Source of the DNA: Bretschneidera sinensis
Lineage: Eukaryota > Streptophyta > Magnoliopsida > Brassicales > Akaniaceae
Assembly: GCA_023935145.1 (NCBI GenBank)
Contig: CM043700.1
Location: forward strand, 136,310,828-136,374,827
Direction of reading: 5' to 3'
Length of the DNA stretch: 64,000 nt
The notes under the pieces are model-generated. The model was not told where the DNA came from, made no database searches, and worked only from the letters and a program-made list of their open reading frames with translations. Each line of letters begins with the position of its first letter. Position 1 is the first letter of the stretch. Below, piece by piece: positions 23,325 to 35,367 of this stretch. The translations under genes and the position numbers were made by a program.

Positions 23325-24225
23325 TTTTTTTCCTTTTTTCTTGTTTTCTTGTCTACTCACAATTAAGAACACAAAGATGAATGCTTTATGATTCAGTCAC
23401 TGAAAGATTTTTGGGTTTTGCTCTTGGTGGAATATTGTGGCACATCGTGAAGGTATTTGTACTTTTATACCCAAGAATCAGAGAGAGTTTAAATCAAAGG
23501 ATTTAACCAATTAATTACTCTTTAAAGGCATATATCCTAGAAACAGTTGTCACATAGACGACTTTTCAATAAGATAAAAATACAACGGGTTATGCCAAAA
23601 CTATTCCCAGATTTCAGTTTCTTGGATTACAGTTCCTGGTTTTACTGTTGGTTTATATTTTGTATTATGATAATGATAAAAATAGTTTATCTTTTGTATT
23701 ATGATAATGATAAAGTTAGCTGTTGACAAGTTAGCTGTTGACCAATGATTCGGTTTGTTTAAGCTCATAGTGACCAATGATAATTTGAATTGAAATATAC
23801 ATCAAAATCATTTAGCTTAACCAATTATCAACTTTCAAAACTGTTTCCTCTCTTTTTACTTTTCTTTGCATTCATAGTATTAACCAAGAATTATTAACAT
23901 GATGCGGGGTGATATTTTTTAACCAATAATTTGATGACATGTGACATTCTTAATAAAAGAAAATGTAATTTTACAAACCAAAAATAACAACCAAAGAGAT
24001 AATAAAACGTGATAAAAAGTAAAACGATAATTTTACTCTTAAATCCTAAATAACAAAAACCTTAATTCTACAAAAGGACTCATATTCGAGATACCTCTCG
24101 AAATAAGCTCATGACAACCATAATTTTATAAAAAGTAATAACTAATATCCGTCAAGAAAAAGTAATTAATAACCATATTTTTATGCCCGCAGATTTAAAT
24201 GTTTTAATTTCGTGTTAATTAACCT

Positions 24226-24230
<5 letters not shown>
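23325..24230 (-). promoter_or_regulatory. Upstream region of ADH copy B
   Basis: Keeps TATA-like sequence (about 23455-23475) and the paired AAACCA cores (about 23638-23655). It lacks the G-box of unit A: the CACCACGTGAC of A is CATGTGAC here (about 23938). It shares with unit C, not A, a tandem duplication containing TAGTTTATCTTTTGTATTATGATAATGA (about 23684-23725; described, not essential motif) and an approximately 70-bp segment at 23770-23850. From about 23880 on it is closer to A. Confidence 0.5.
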
Positions 24231-24272
<42 letters not shown>

Positions 24273-25109
24273 AGTTGTTAAGTCAACATCCAATAGAACT
24301 TCACCCACAATTTGTTAATCATAGTACTTGTGGTGCATGTCGAGAGCCTGTTGATTCTATTACAGGATAGATTTCTTGTATTTACTTTCATGGTTTCTGT
24401 TGGAATCAAACCATCAAAGGCAGAGAGACAAAGCAATCAAAATTTTGGAGTGAATAGTTTTGATGGTATAGGCATACCAAATGGCAAATGGACAACAGTA
24501 TCCAAGAAGTTTCAACATTTGGTTTTAACTAGTATTTGATCAAATCCTCATCCATTTTGGAATTTTGAATCTATACCGTAAATAGCTTGAAATAGTAATT
24601 GTAAAATTGGCCGATGAGGTACTCGTCTAGGAGAAATACTTGGTTGACTCGGATTTAGAATATAAATTTTAGACCCGTTTAAAACTTTATTGGTAATTTT
24701 AAGAAACTTTATGTTATTTTTGGGTCTCACATCTATACTAATGTTATCAATGAAAATCCTCAAAAATACCAGTCTAGTTTCGAACGGGTCTAAAATCAAT
24801 GTTTTATACCCGAACCAGTTAAGAATGTTCTTTCATCTAGCGATCAAGGTTGAGGTCCTGACACTTAAGTTTGATTCTCACGATGCGTGATTTATTTATC
24901 CGATTTATATATGAATTATTTCTCACTTTAAATAAATTATAATTGTTGAATTTAAGAGAGGAAGTGAGACAATAAAAAGAGGAGAATTGTATTGAATGGT
25001 GTAATTTATTTACAAGTGAGCTATCATATTTATACAAGCCAATAGGAGAGGCAAAGCTATACACAACCAATGTGGGACAAAACTAACTAAGCCATTTAAT
25101 ACATTAACA

Positions 25110-26560
25110 TCCCCCCTCAAACTCAAGGCGGTAAGTGGGAGGTGAACTTGAGTTTAGAAACCAGAGAGTGAAAGCATCCGGGTGGATGAGCCTTAGTGAA
25201 AATGTCAACTGTTTGATCGGCTGAACTGACGGATTGTAGACGAACCGTATTCTGGAGAATGTGATGACGGATGAAGTGGCAATCATTCTCGATGTGTTTT
25301 GTACGCTCGTGGAAGACATCATTGTGAGCGATCTAAATAGCACTCCTGTTGTCACAGTGTAGGATAGTGGCAGCAGGAGAAGAGATACCCATGTCAGCGA
25401 GTAGCCATCAAAGTCAGAGAAGTTCTTGAGTTGCATCAGCCATGACACGATATTCAGCTTCAGTACTGAAGCGAGCAACCATAGTTTATTTCTTACTACG
25501 CCAGGAAATGAGATAATTGCCAAAAAAAAAAAAACAGTAACCAGTGGTTGAACGTCTGTCGGTGGGGTCTCCGGCCCAATCGGCATCAGAATAGGCTTGT
25601 GAAACAGGGGCAGACTGTGCTGAGAAATGAAGCCCATGAAATAAAGTACCCTTGACATACCGAAGAATGCGAAGAACAGTCGAGTAATGGGTGGTCCGAG
25701 GAGCGGACAAGAACCGACTGACCTGATGAACAGCATAGGCAATGTCAGGGCGAGTGACAGTAAGATATACAAGACTTCCAACCAGTTAGCGATATAGAGT
25801 GGTATCCTGAAGAGGTAAACCATCGAGTGGGGTAAGTCTGACGTTCGGCTCGAGAGGAGCAGTGGCAGTGGTTGAGTCAGTGATCCCAGCCTTGGAAACA
25901 TATTTGGCCTGAGAGAGAAAAAGTCCATTAACTAGATGAGACTTCGAGGTCAAGAAAATTGGTGAGCACGCTAAGATCTTTCATCTTGAATTGGCCACTG
26001 AGAAACTTTTTGAGTTCAGAAATACCATGTAGATCATCTCCAGTAATAACCATATCATCCACATATAGTAAAAGAAGGATAATACCATTAGTAGTATGGC
26101 AGATAAACAGTGACGAATCATGAGCACTCGGTGTGAACCCAAACTGATGAATGGTAGTGCTGAATTTGGCAAACTAGACACATGGAGCTTGTTTCAAACC
26201 ATATAGGGCACGATGAAGGTGACAAACTGGGAGGGGTATGCATATAGACTTCCTCAAGAAGATCCCTATTGAGAAATGCATTTTTGACATCCATTTGAAA
26301 CAGAGTCCATCTTCGAATGGCAGCGACAACAAGGAGTGTACGGACAGATGTGAGCCTCGCCACTGGAGCAAATGTCTCTTCACAATCAATGCCATATTCT
26401 TGAGAAAATCCTTTGGTAACAAGTTGGGCTTTATATTTTTCAACAGAGCCATCATAAAGTGTCTTGATCTTAAACACCCATGGTTTCGTGCCACTATTAT
26501 CCTAGAAATCAAACTTCAATTTGGTACACTCCATATAGCTAAAGAAGCTTAAGATCTTCT
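25110..26560 (-). pseudogene. Copia RT and RNase H, minus-sense end
   Basis: RT enters with PWVFKIKTLYDGSVEKYKAQL and KGFSQEYGIDCEETFAPVAR (26477 down), continues FQMDVKNAFLN, and reaches the YVDDM box at about 26060. RNase H includes LRILRYVKGTLFHGL, AYSDADWAGDPTDRRSTTGY and the ISWRSKK motif (25710-25486). The extreme C-terminus near 25140 matches the usual IFTKA/HP end. Frameshifts separate these parts. Confidence 0.85.
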
Positions 26561-29158
26561 CCAACACCGCTACACCAGGGCAGACATCTCAAATCGGTAT
26601 CGTCTTCTTTCCACTCTTCATAGCATGCGCCAAGAACCTGGACAAACTGTCAATAGTTTTCTATCTCAGATGACTGCCATGTGGAACTAGTTAGCTCTCA
26701 CTGATCCAACTTGGGATGCACAAAAGATGTTGATGTTCATGGAAAGTACCAAACTGAGACATGTATTATGCAATTCTTGATAGGCTTGAGAGAGGAATTT
26801 GAACCTGTATAAGCTTCAATCATACAAATGTTGCCCTTGCAGCACCCGTTGCTTTTGCCATACCAGCTGCCAAGGCAAACCCATCCCAGAAGCCCTTATA
26901 TTGCAGGTATTATCATTCACAAGGACATGAATTACTCAAATGTCCTTCTCTTCTGTGTAAAGTCTGCAAAGAACTAGGCCACTATCTTGCAGATTGCCCT
27001 AAACTTCTATCTGAAAATCAGTCAAATGGGAACCAATATCGCTTTCGAGGCTATCGTAATCAGTTCTATTCCAAGCCAAAGAATGCTGCTGTAGTAGCCA
27101 TTGATGCTACACCAACTTCATCCAGCTCTCTACCTGATTAGAGTGGTTTATGCACCGTTCTTACCGAGGCTTTAAATAAAACTAGTAACAAAATAGTCAT
27201 GTTAGCTACACCAAGTACATCCCGATGGTATTTTGATTATGTCTGTTGCAATCACATGACTTCTGATGCCTCTATATTTTCCTCTAAAACCCGTGATAAG
27301 CATGCACCTACTATTCACACTGCCAATGGATCAAATATGTTGGTCAGCCACACTGGACATGTTGACAGTTCTCATTTGTCTCTCATTAACACATATTTGG
27401 TTCCTAATCTTACGCTTAATCTTATATCTGTTGGACAACTATGTGATCTTGGACTTGATTTGCATTTTTCTTCTACTGGTTGTCGTGTGCAGGACCCTCA
27501 GACAGGAAAACTCCTTGGAACCAACTATAAAGTTGGACGCCTCTTTGAGCTCACTCACCTCCAAGTCCCATCTTCACCATCACCAAACCAATCAACCGTA
27601 TCCATCCCAACACTCTCACCCATGGAGTTATGGCACTCTCGGTTAGGTCATATTTTATCTAGCCCTTTACGTTCTCTTATTTCTAGTGGTCAGTTAGGTT
27701 CATTTCAGCATGAGTCTTTTCATTGTATTCATTGTCAACTTACAAAACAATCAGTTTTACCTTTTAATGAGAGTCAATCTATTTCCCTTGCACCTTTTGA
27801 TTTAGTACATTCTGACGTTTGGGGGCCTTCTCCTCATTATCAATAGGTGGTGCTCGCTATTTTGTTATATTTATGGATGACTATTCTTGTTATACTTGGT
27901 TGTTTCTTATGAAAAGCAGATCTGAACTCTTTCAAATATATTTTGATTTTTCTTCTATGGTTCAAACTCAATTATCTCAGAATATCAAAATTTTTTGTTC
28001 AGATAATGCAATGGAATATAAAGACCGTGCTTTTCTAAACCTACTTCACAAAAATGGCATGCTCCCCCACCGCTCGTGTCCTAGACCTCTCAACAAAATG
28101 GACAAGCCGAACGCAAACATCGACATATTCTTGACACCTTTCGTGCTTTACTCATTTCGTCATAATGTCCTGAATGTTTTTGGGGTGATGCTGCCTTAAC
28201 CACAATGTACACAATCAATCATGTCCCTTCCGCTACAATCCAGAATCAATCTCCATTCGAGCCCCTTTTCGATAAACCTTCTGATTACTCTGACCTCAGA
28301 GTCTTTGGTTGCGCTTGTTTTATTCTTCTCAAACCACATGAACACAACAAATTGCAACCAAAGGCTCATCTGTGTTGTTTCATTGGATATGGTATTGAAC
28401 ATAAGTGGTATCGGTGCTGGGATCCTATTTCTAAAACTCTTTGTATCTCTCGTCATGTCAATTTTTGGGAACATCAAATATTCTCTTCCTTACGATCATT
28501 TGACATGTCAACCATCACTAACTCCAGAGTCTTTATTGATCCATCTATTGAGTTATTTTCTGAGAATCCAGTTTCAGGTACTATTGAGTCCACATCAGAA
28601 TAACCAGCTGATATCATCCATTCCGTTCCGGAACCACCGACTGATCCTACCTCTCCAAACCCAGCTCTAGCTCCAGAACCATCAGCTGATCTCACCTCTC
28701 CGACTCAATCGGTCGTGCTCGATGATATTCCTATGTCCGATGAGTCTGCACTGACTCCCTCTGAGAGCCATCCTCCAGATCACCCCCACAGATTTACTGG
28801 GGTAACTCATCACCTTTCTCATCTTGATTATTATCATTGTGATTATCATTGTTTTTCCACTATACTTCATCTGCATGAGCCTCAATCCTATAAAGAGGCT
28901 AGTACTAATCCTCTTTGGCAGAAAGCAATGGATGAAGAACTTCAGGCCCTAGCTAAAACTCATACATAGGATATTGTTGATCCGTCACCTGGAAAACTCC
29001 TATTGAGTACTCATGATTCAGCTCTATTTATCCGTTATACTGCTAACGGTATTATCCTTCTTTTACTGTACGTGGATGATATGATTATTATTGGAGATAT
29101 AACTAAACCCAAGAATAAGGACGACAAAGATACTGACAAATATGTTGACTGTCTAGAG
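26560..29158 (+). pseudogene. Copia gag-protease-integrase-RT core, plus-sense (inverted)
   Basis: In plus sense: gag with two zinc knuckles, CRYYHSQGHELLKC and CKVCKELGHYLADC (about 26895-26998); protease region with WYFDYVCCNHMT, in which the active DSG is changed (27229); GAG-pre-integrase LWHSRLGH (27628); integrase LVHSDVWG and FVIFMDDYSCYTWLF (27804-27910); RT entry NPLWQKAMDEELQAL (28910). It jumps over most of RT to DSALFIRYTANG and YVDDM at 29020-29085. It breaks into gag sequence at 29093. Several stops. It differs in sequence from the minus-sense RT, so it came from a second template or copy. Confidence 0.85.
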
Positions 29159-29251
29159 AATTTGATGATTTTTACTATCCCAGTCCTCTAGACGGTCAAC
29201 ATATTTGTTAGCATCTTCGTCGTCCTTTTTCTTGGGTTCAGTGATATCTCC
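29093..29251. repeat. Inverted repeat (gag fragment) at the copia switch point
   Basis: 29093-29158 and 29184-29251 are imperfect inverted copies of the same gag segment (GDITKPKNKDDKDTDKYVD on plus; GDITEPKKKDDEDANKYVD on minus), separated by about 25 bp. It would fold as a hairpin. It marks the junction between inverted core and minus-sense gag. Confidence 0.9.
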
Positions 29252-29371
29252 AGTCACATAACGCCACAATTTTCGTCCACGGAGGAAACCAAACATTTCT
29301 TGAGCCCACATAACAAAATTAGATTCATCCATAACAGTAGTAATAACCTGGGGTAAGTCCGATTCAGCCAT
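29159..29371 (-). pseudogene. Copia gag N-terminus, minus-sense end
   Basis: ATG at 29371 starts MAESDLPQVITTVMDE, followed by SNFVMWAQEMFGFLRGRKLW, the start of plant copia gag (UBN2 type). The frame runs to EDWDSKNHQIL and then enters the inverted repeat. Only about the first 70 residues are left in this orientation. Confidence 0.85.
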
Positions 29372-29686
29372 AGGCGCAAAGAGGAAAGTGAACCTCCAAG
29401 AAACAGATGATGTGGCGGTCAACGGCTAACGTGGCGATCAACGGCTGATGTGGTAGTGATGTGACGCTGACGTGGCTTTTAGGGCTGACGTGGTAGCAAT
29501 GTGTTTGAAACAAGCGGCGGCGGAGATTACATCGATGGAGAATGAGACTTCGACTATAGTGATGACCCAATAGGTATGAAAATGATATACTAGAAGTTTT
29601 TTTACTGTGAATGATCCACTAATAGTGGCAATCACAAAGCATACTCAACTCTTAATATACCGAGAACCACTATGGCTCTGATACCT
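29372..29686 (-). other. Copia leader with TGACGTGGC repeats and primer-binding site
   Basis: Untranslated leader between the 5' LTR and gag. 29410-29505 holds five or six short direct repeats around ACGTGGC/GATGTGGC. The primer-binding site GGTATCAGAGCC is at the LTR edge. Confidence 0.6.
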
Positions 29687-29858
29687 TGATGAATTTAAGA
29701 GAGGAAGTGAGACAATACAAATAGGAGAATTGTATTGAATGATGTGATTTACTTACAAGGGAGCTATCTTATTTATACAAGCCAATAGAAGAGGCAAAGC
29801 TATACACAACCAATGTGGGACTATACTAACTAAGCCCATATAATACATTAACAATAAT

Positions 29859-32800
29859 AATATTTTTAGTTTTTATATCGATTTATATATCGTTTAGTGA
29901 TTAAAATTGAGGTCTGAGAGAATTGTGATGCTCAAGTTCAACCAACATTTTGATTTGGTGGAAAAATATTGTTTTGCTACAACATCTATGGAATTTGTGA
30001 TGCCATGCCACAAGCGATGTGAGTTATCATAACCACCGCCTCACCAAAGCTAGAGACTTCAGAGACCGCCAACCAACAGCTATAGAAGATGAGCTATGCC
30101 CTCCATTTCGTGTAAGCAAGAAGTAAGACAAGGTATCTAAGTAAGAAACAAGAGAGTTATAGAGAAATGAAGTGGTAAGGCACCACTAAATTGTCATTTT
30201 GAAAGGGTTTGTAAAATAGCTTTTTATTTTATATATAAACAAAATTTAGATCACATTTTTTTTTAAAACGTTCTTTTAAAAAAATCATAAAATAAAAATA
30301 ATTTGTAAAAAACTGAATTCATACAAAAAAAACTGTTTTATTGTTATTTTAACAAATACATATTAGTAAAAAATTATTCGTTACATTATAATTTTATCAA
30401 AAAATATTTTTAAAATCGTTTTATAAACCGTTAACAAAAACTATGCTTAGATCTTAGGTCAAACGGTACCTAAAAAAGAAAATTAAAACAAAAATAACGT
30501 GTGGCACATTGTGAGTGAGTTGTTTATTATGTATTTATTTGTACATGAATTTTGCTTGTGTAATAAAATTGTTTTTTATTTTTATTTTTACCCACCATTT
30601 GTTTCCATTATTCTCAACAGGCAACTCTTGTAAAACTGAAAATAAAGGTGCATTTCTCTATAAAAAAAATGTAGCTAATAAATAAATTGAACATATAAAT
30701 TGATATAGTTCAGAAATAATTTTTTTATATTTATTGGCGATGATAATAAAGATTTAATTATAATCTAAAGAAGTACAAGGTCTGCCAGAGATTGAACTCT
30801 CAAATCATAATCTTCAAAACACTCAAATTTTTTTAATATTATGTTGAAAAAAAAATATTATCAAAATAATGTTAAAAATATTTAAATTATTTAATTAACT
30901 AAATATTAATTTTGTGGATCTACTCCATAATAAACGTAGGTTCTGACTGTAGAAAAAAGTTAGATCTGTTAAAATTGGCCCAACAACCTTGACCACCGGA
31001 GCATTAACCACCTTAAATTATAATCCTATGACTCTCTGGCTCTTTTTTTGTTCTCCTACAACAAAGCAACCATATAGATATTTTAATAAAAAAATGTAGT
31101 TATCTTTTATTCTAAATATTAGTGCGATTTGATTCTTGATTTCTTATGTTATGACAATCAATGTTACAAACTAAGCTAGCCAGCAGCCTCCCACAATCAC
31201 GTGAATATTTCAAATCTACTAAACTATCTTAATACAAGCTCTTAAAAATCTTTCATCGAAATTTCAAAAGAAAAAGTACATTTGTTGGTTACTTTAGTTA
31301 GTAAATCACTTCTCATCACATAATAGATATGAAATCAAATTTCATTATGTTGAAAAAATTCTTGTTTAGACCAAATCAATCAGCACCACTCTTTTTTGAA
31401 AAGAGAGAAAGAAAATCTCTCTCAACTTGGATAATGTTGATGCACTCGATCCACAAAGACTTGGTCCTTGAGTTTGGCTCGTTTGAACTCTGAGTCAAAC
31501 TCGAGCTCGAATATAGGCTCATTTAACCTAACGAGCCAAATTCTAACTTTAAGAAGCTCAATTTGTTAAACTTGTGAACCAACTTGAAAGTTAAAGTTTT
31601 TAATTTATATTTTATTTTCATATTTTCATATTTGCTAGTTAAGGATTGAGTTCATGTATGTTCGAACTTGAGACTAACTAGAGTCGAAAAAATGTAAATA
31701 GTTTATAGAAGATTTCATAATGATCGGTTGTCAAAAATAGAATGTGGCTGGAAATTAAGGTTAATCTCGTGCTCGCAGTAATTGAAAAGTTGTCTTGAGG
31801 GGAAAAGGTTGGAAAAGTTTCGAGAAATTAAAATACTTGTAGAGAACGTGGGAGCATTAACTATGTTTTCCAACTTCTATTCTCTTGCTCGATTGCTCCC
31901 AACCATTGAATCTTTCGGCTAACTGGTAAAAGAATTCCATGTCTACATAGTGATAAAAATGCATCAGTTTTATTCTTAGAGGACCTAAACTATAAAGTTT
32001 GGGTGATTAAGTGCTTGTAGTTATCCTCAAATTGATACCTGGAATGAAGACTTTCTACCAACCAAAGCCACCAACACAATATTTAAAAGGATTGCAAGTT
32101 AGCTTAATTGGTGAATCACTTGTCATCCTATATCAAAGATCGGGGAATAAATTAAAAGAGTGAGTAAATGTGTGAATTTTGATTCATATCCATGGGATCC
32201 GTTGGTTTCACCTGTTAAAATATGGGTATAGGTCTAGGATTAATAATCCGTAAAAAACGAGTATTTTTTGCTCGTGCTCGTAAAATTACTGGTTGGATTG
32301 GGTTTGCCCATGGATTACCCTTACCCGTACCTATACTAAAGTTTACATATATTATATATTTTACTATTAGATGAGACGCTTGATGTTTGTGATTTGTTGA
32401 ATATTTGTGAGCTTTAAAACATGTATGACGTGCTTATTTGTTTGATATCTTTAGCTATCTCAGGATATGTAATCATCTTTGATTGTGTAAGCTAGGAATA
32501 GTAATTAGATAGGACAGTATAGCTTCATGGTGTTTCCAATGTCTTTATAAGAAAGTTTCGGTTCATTCAATAATTTAGATATCTATAAAGAAAAATATGT
32601 TACTAACAAATATGTACAGTACTAAGAATATGAATTTATTGTTTTATATTATTTTATTTAAAATTAGTTTTTTAATGAATCACCTGTAAAAAAAATGGAT
32701 TGAGTTTAGGTGCAAAAGAAATTGACCTATTTAAAACCGAGTATTTTTATCCGTACCCGTTTGACCCGTGACCCACAACGAATTGCCTGCACTTGACCAT

Positions 32801-33653
32801 GTCCGCTCATTATCTATCTCTACATATAAGCCTAATATACCTCCAAATAGGAGTGGCCACGAGTCAAACTACTCACGAGCAGCTCAAGCTCGACTCTATA
32901 ACCTCGAGTCAAGTTTGAGCTAGAATATAGGCTTGTTTATCCTAACGAGTCAAGCTCAAGCTTTAAGAAGCTTGGCCCATCAGGCCCGTAAGTAAACTCA
33001 ATAGTCAATACACACACACACACACACACACACACATATTGATAAATTCTTATATTTCAATTAAATGTAAAAAAATTATAAGTCAAGCTTGAGCTCGGGC
33101 ACGTTTGAGCTCGAGGTTAACTCGAGCCGAGTCAAGTCAAGCTCAAGCTCGAAAAAATAGTCAAGTTGAGGCAAGTCAAGCTCAATCTAGAGAAAATATG
33201 GTTGTGCCAAGCTCGAGCTTGAACACATTCTTTTGAAATCGAGCCAAGCTCGAGCATCCAAAAGCTCAGTTTAACTAGAACTCACCTCTGCCAATTGCCT
33301 CCATCTAAACAAAAAAATAATTCATCCATTGAAAACAAAGCATTCGTTATTATAAGGAAAAATTATAAAAATACCTCTACAGTTTAGTGCAAATAACAAT
33401 TACATTATTTTATTTTTAAAATATATTAATTCACCTTTAAACTCTGATAAAAATATCTCTATAGTTTTTAGTGCAAATCACAATTACATCATTTTATTTT
33501 AAAATTCTATTAATTCACCTTTAAACCCCGATCTTAGATAGTCTAAATTAGGCAAAAAGATCACATAAGAATCATTTGTCAAAAATTAAGTATTATCAAA
33601 CAAAAATACTTTCACTTCACATTACTTTTATGTGATTTTGATTAATTTGAAAT
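29859..33653. other. Distal upstream DNA of unit B
   Basis: Resumes the unit A equivalent from about 1851. It contains the B copies of the CTCGAG-rich repeats (31440-31710 and 32850-33295), the ACCCG-rich repeat (32170-32825), a short (AC)n (33008-33038) and the duplicated 82-bp segment (33364-33530). No gene. Confidence 0.65.
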
Positions 33654-35367
33654 TGTAAACCGAGGTACAAACCCAATATAGGGTGAACTGGGTTTTAAAA
33701 ACTTTTTTCTAATTAACTCACAAGTTTTTAACAGTTTAATCAAGCAATGCACAGAACAAATAGTATGCTTGAAATTAAAGGAGTAAAGGAAGAGAATATA
33801 CAAACTTCGTTTATAGTGGTTCGGCAATATCGGAATCTCTTCGATCCTACGTCCACTCTTTTCAAGGAACCTCCTTGAAGTAATCCACTAAATGTAGTCG
33901 AACAACTTCATGTGTGTTGCACAAACCTTATAAGCAATCTCTCCCATAAGGAAGTTACAAAGAAGTGTTTAATCTTAAACACTCAAAGAGTTACACAAAC
34001 TCTTTCTTTTTACAATGAATGGTATTAAATGTAAAAGAAAAGTAGAGAGATAGCAATGAATGCTTTACAAGATGAAGATTATATCTCTTTCAAGAACAAA
34101 CTTAAATAATGGCTCACAATTATTTTTTCAAGGCTTTTGAGAGTATTGATGAGCTATAAATGAAATTGAGTGTTCTTTCTTCTTGTTTAAATGCTCATTG
34201 ATGAGGGTTTTTATAGCCTTAGTCTTATATAGCCGTTAGACACTGATTTGGTATGTTTGAAGCATTAAATGCTCAAGTTCTACGTCTCAAATAGTCATAT
34301 TTTTAAATTACTAGTCGAGTGGGTCCTTGTACCAGTCGACTGGGTCAAGTGAAAAAAAGTTCATTTTTAGACTTAGGGTGAGTACCAGTCGACTGAGTCA
34401 TAAGACCAGTCAACTAAGTCAAATTACCAGTTGACTGAGTCCTATTACCAGTCGATTGGGAACTTACTATCCTTTTTATTAGTCCACTGGTTCAGAGACC
34501 CAGTTGATTGGGTTGTCCCAAAACCCATTTTTTATGTTTTTAAAATAGTTTTTGAATTAAAGACATTTTTTGGTATTATTTTTGTCAAATTTTTTTTGCA
34601 AAATGAGCCACAGTTTAAGCTAGGTAACTGAAATTGGAGATTTATAATGTGATTCAACTACCTTAGAGCCTATTCTAGATCTTCTATCTTCTTTTAGTAT
34701 TTGAACGTGTTGTATTCTTGCGTCTTGTTTCTGTATTCAATGTTTTTGCCGATTGAACACTTAGATAAAACTGTTAGTGTAATTTAAGTAGTGTTTTGTC
34801 ATTATTAAAATCAAATACGGGTCAACAATCTCCCCCTTTTTGACGATGACAAAACCATAGAGAGAAAAAACTGTTTTGAAAACTAAATGTTGGGTTTTTA
34901 AGGAAAATTGTGCAGAGTTTCCTCTGTTTTTATGATTAAAACCAACCTGCAAGCATTCAATAACAACAATAACAACCCAACCAAGCAATGCAAGACTATT
35001 TTAAGTATTTTAACATGTTCGGAGCAATACTCCCCCTAAAACTATGCATTTTATCAATTTATATAGATTTTTCTCTTTTTCTCCCCCGTTTTGACGACAA
35101 CAGAAAGGGTGGGTGGTAAACAAGGAAAATAATCAATTCAAACATCATAAGCAATAAGATAAGGCGTAAACAAAATTGTGTGCCAAAACTGAGCGAATAC
35201 CAGAGTTGGTAAGACCTCTCAGAAGAATAAGAAGTTTGCACAAAAGCTTGAAACATGTAAAGTATATGGATGAGCTATAAGTGCTCAAACCATTCAAGCA
35301 TATAACTAAAAGTAAATCACATACATGAGCCAAAAGCTATATAAATTAAAAGTAAGCATGAATATAC
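33654..35367 (-). mobile_element. SIRE-like copia 3' LTR and 3' region, truncated (unit B)
   Basis: The LTR 33654-34827 (TGTAAACC...GGTCAACA) sits at the same site as in unit A, preceded by GAAAT (33649-33653). The polypurine tract AAAAAGGGGGAGAT in minus sense (34828-34841) is intact. The 3' non-coding region matches unit A to 35367, where it ends abruptly against gypsy sequence. The same insertion point shows that the element was present before A and B separated. The LTR carries about seven TCGAC motifs at 34310-34510. Confidence 0.85.

Larger units (their letters stand above)
24944..29853 (-). mobile_element. Ale/Retrofit-like Ty1/copia with inverted core
   Basis: LTRs of about 167 bp at 24944-25109 and 29687-29853 (TGTTGAATTTAAGAG...ACATTAACA). 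Target-site duplication ATAAT (24939-24943 and 29854-29858). The empty site is preserved in unit A (about 1846). Primer-binding site GGTATCAGAGCC on the minus strand (29673-29684); polypurine tract TTTGAGGGGGGA next to the left LTR (25110-25121). The ends are minus-sense: gag at right, RT-RNase H at left. The core, about 26560-29158, is a plus-sense gag-protease-integrase-partial RT. A 66-bp inverted repeat marks the right switch point. The element cannot be autonomous. Confidence 0.88.

Noticed and set aside
27266..27646. 126-codon ORF in the copia core
   Set aside because: Alternate frame of the protease/GAG-pre-integrase region at 27199-27846.
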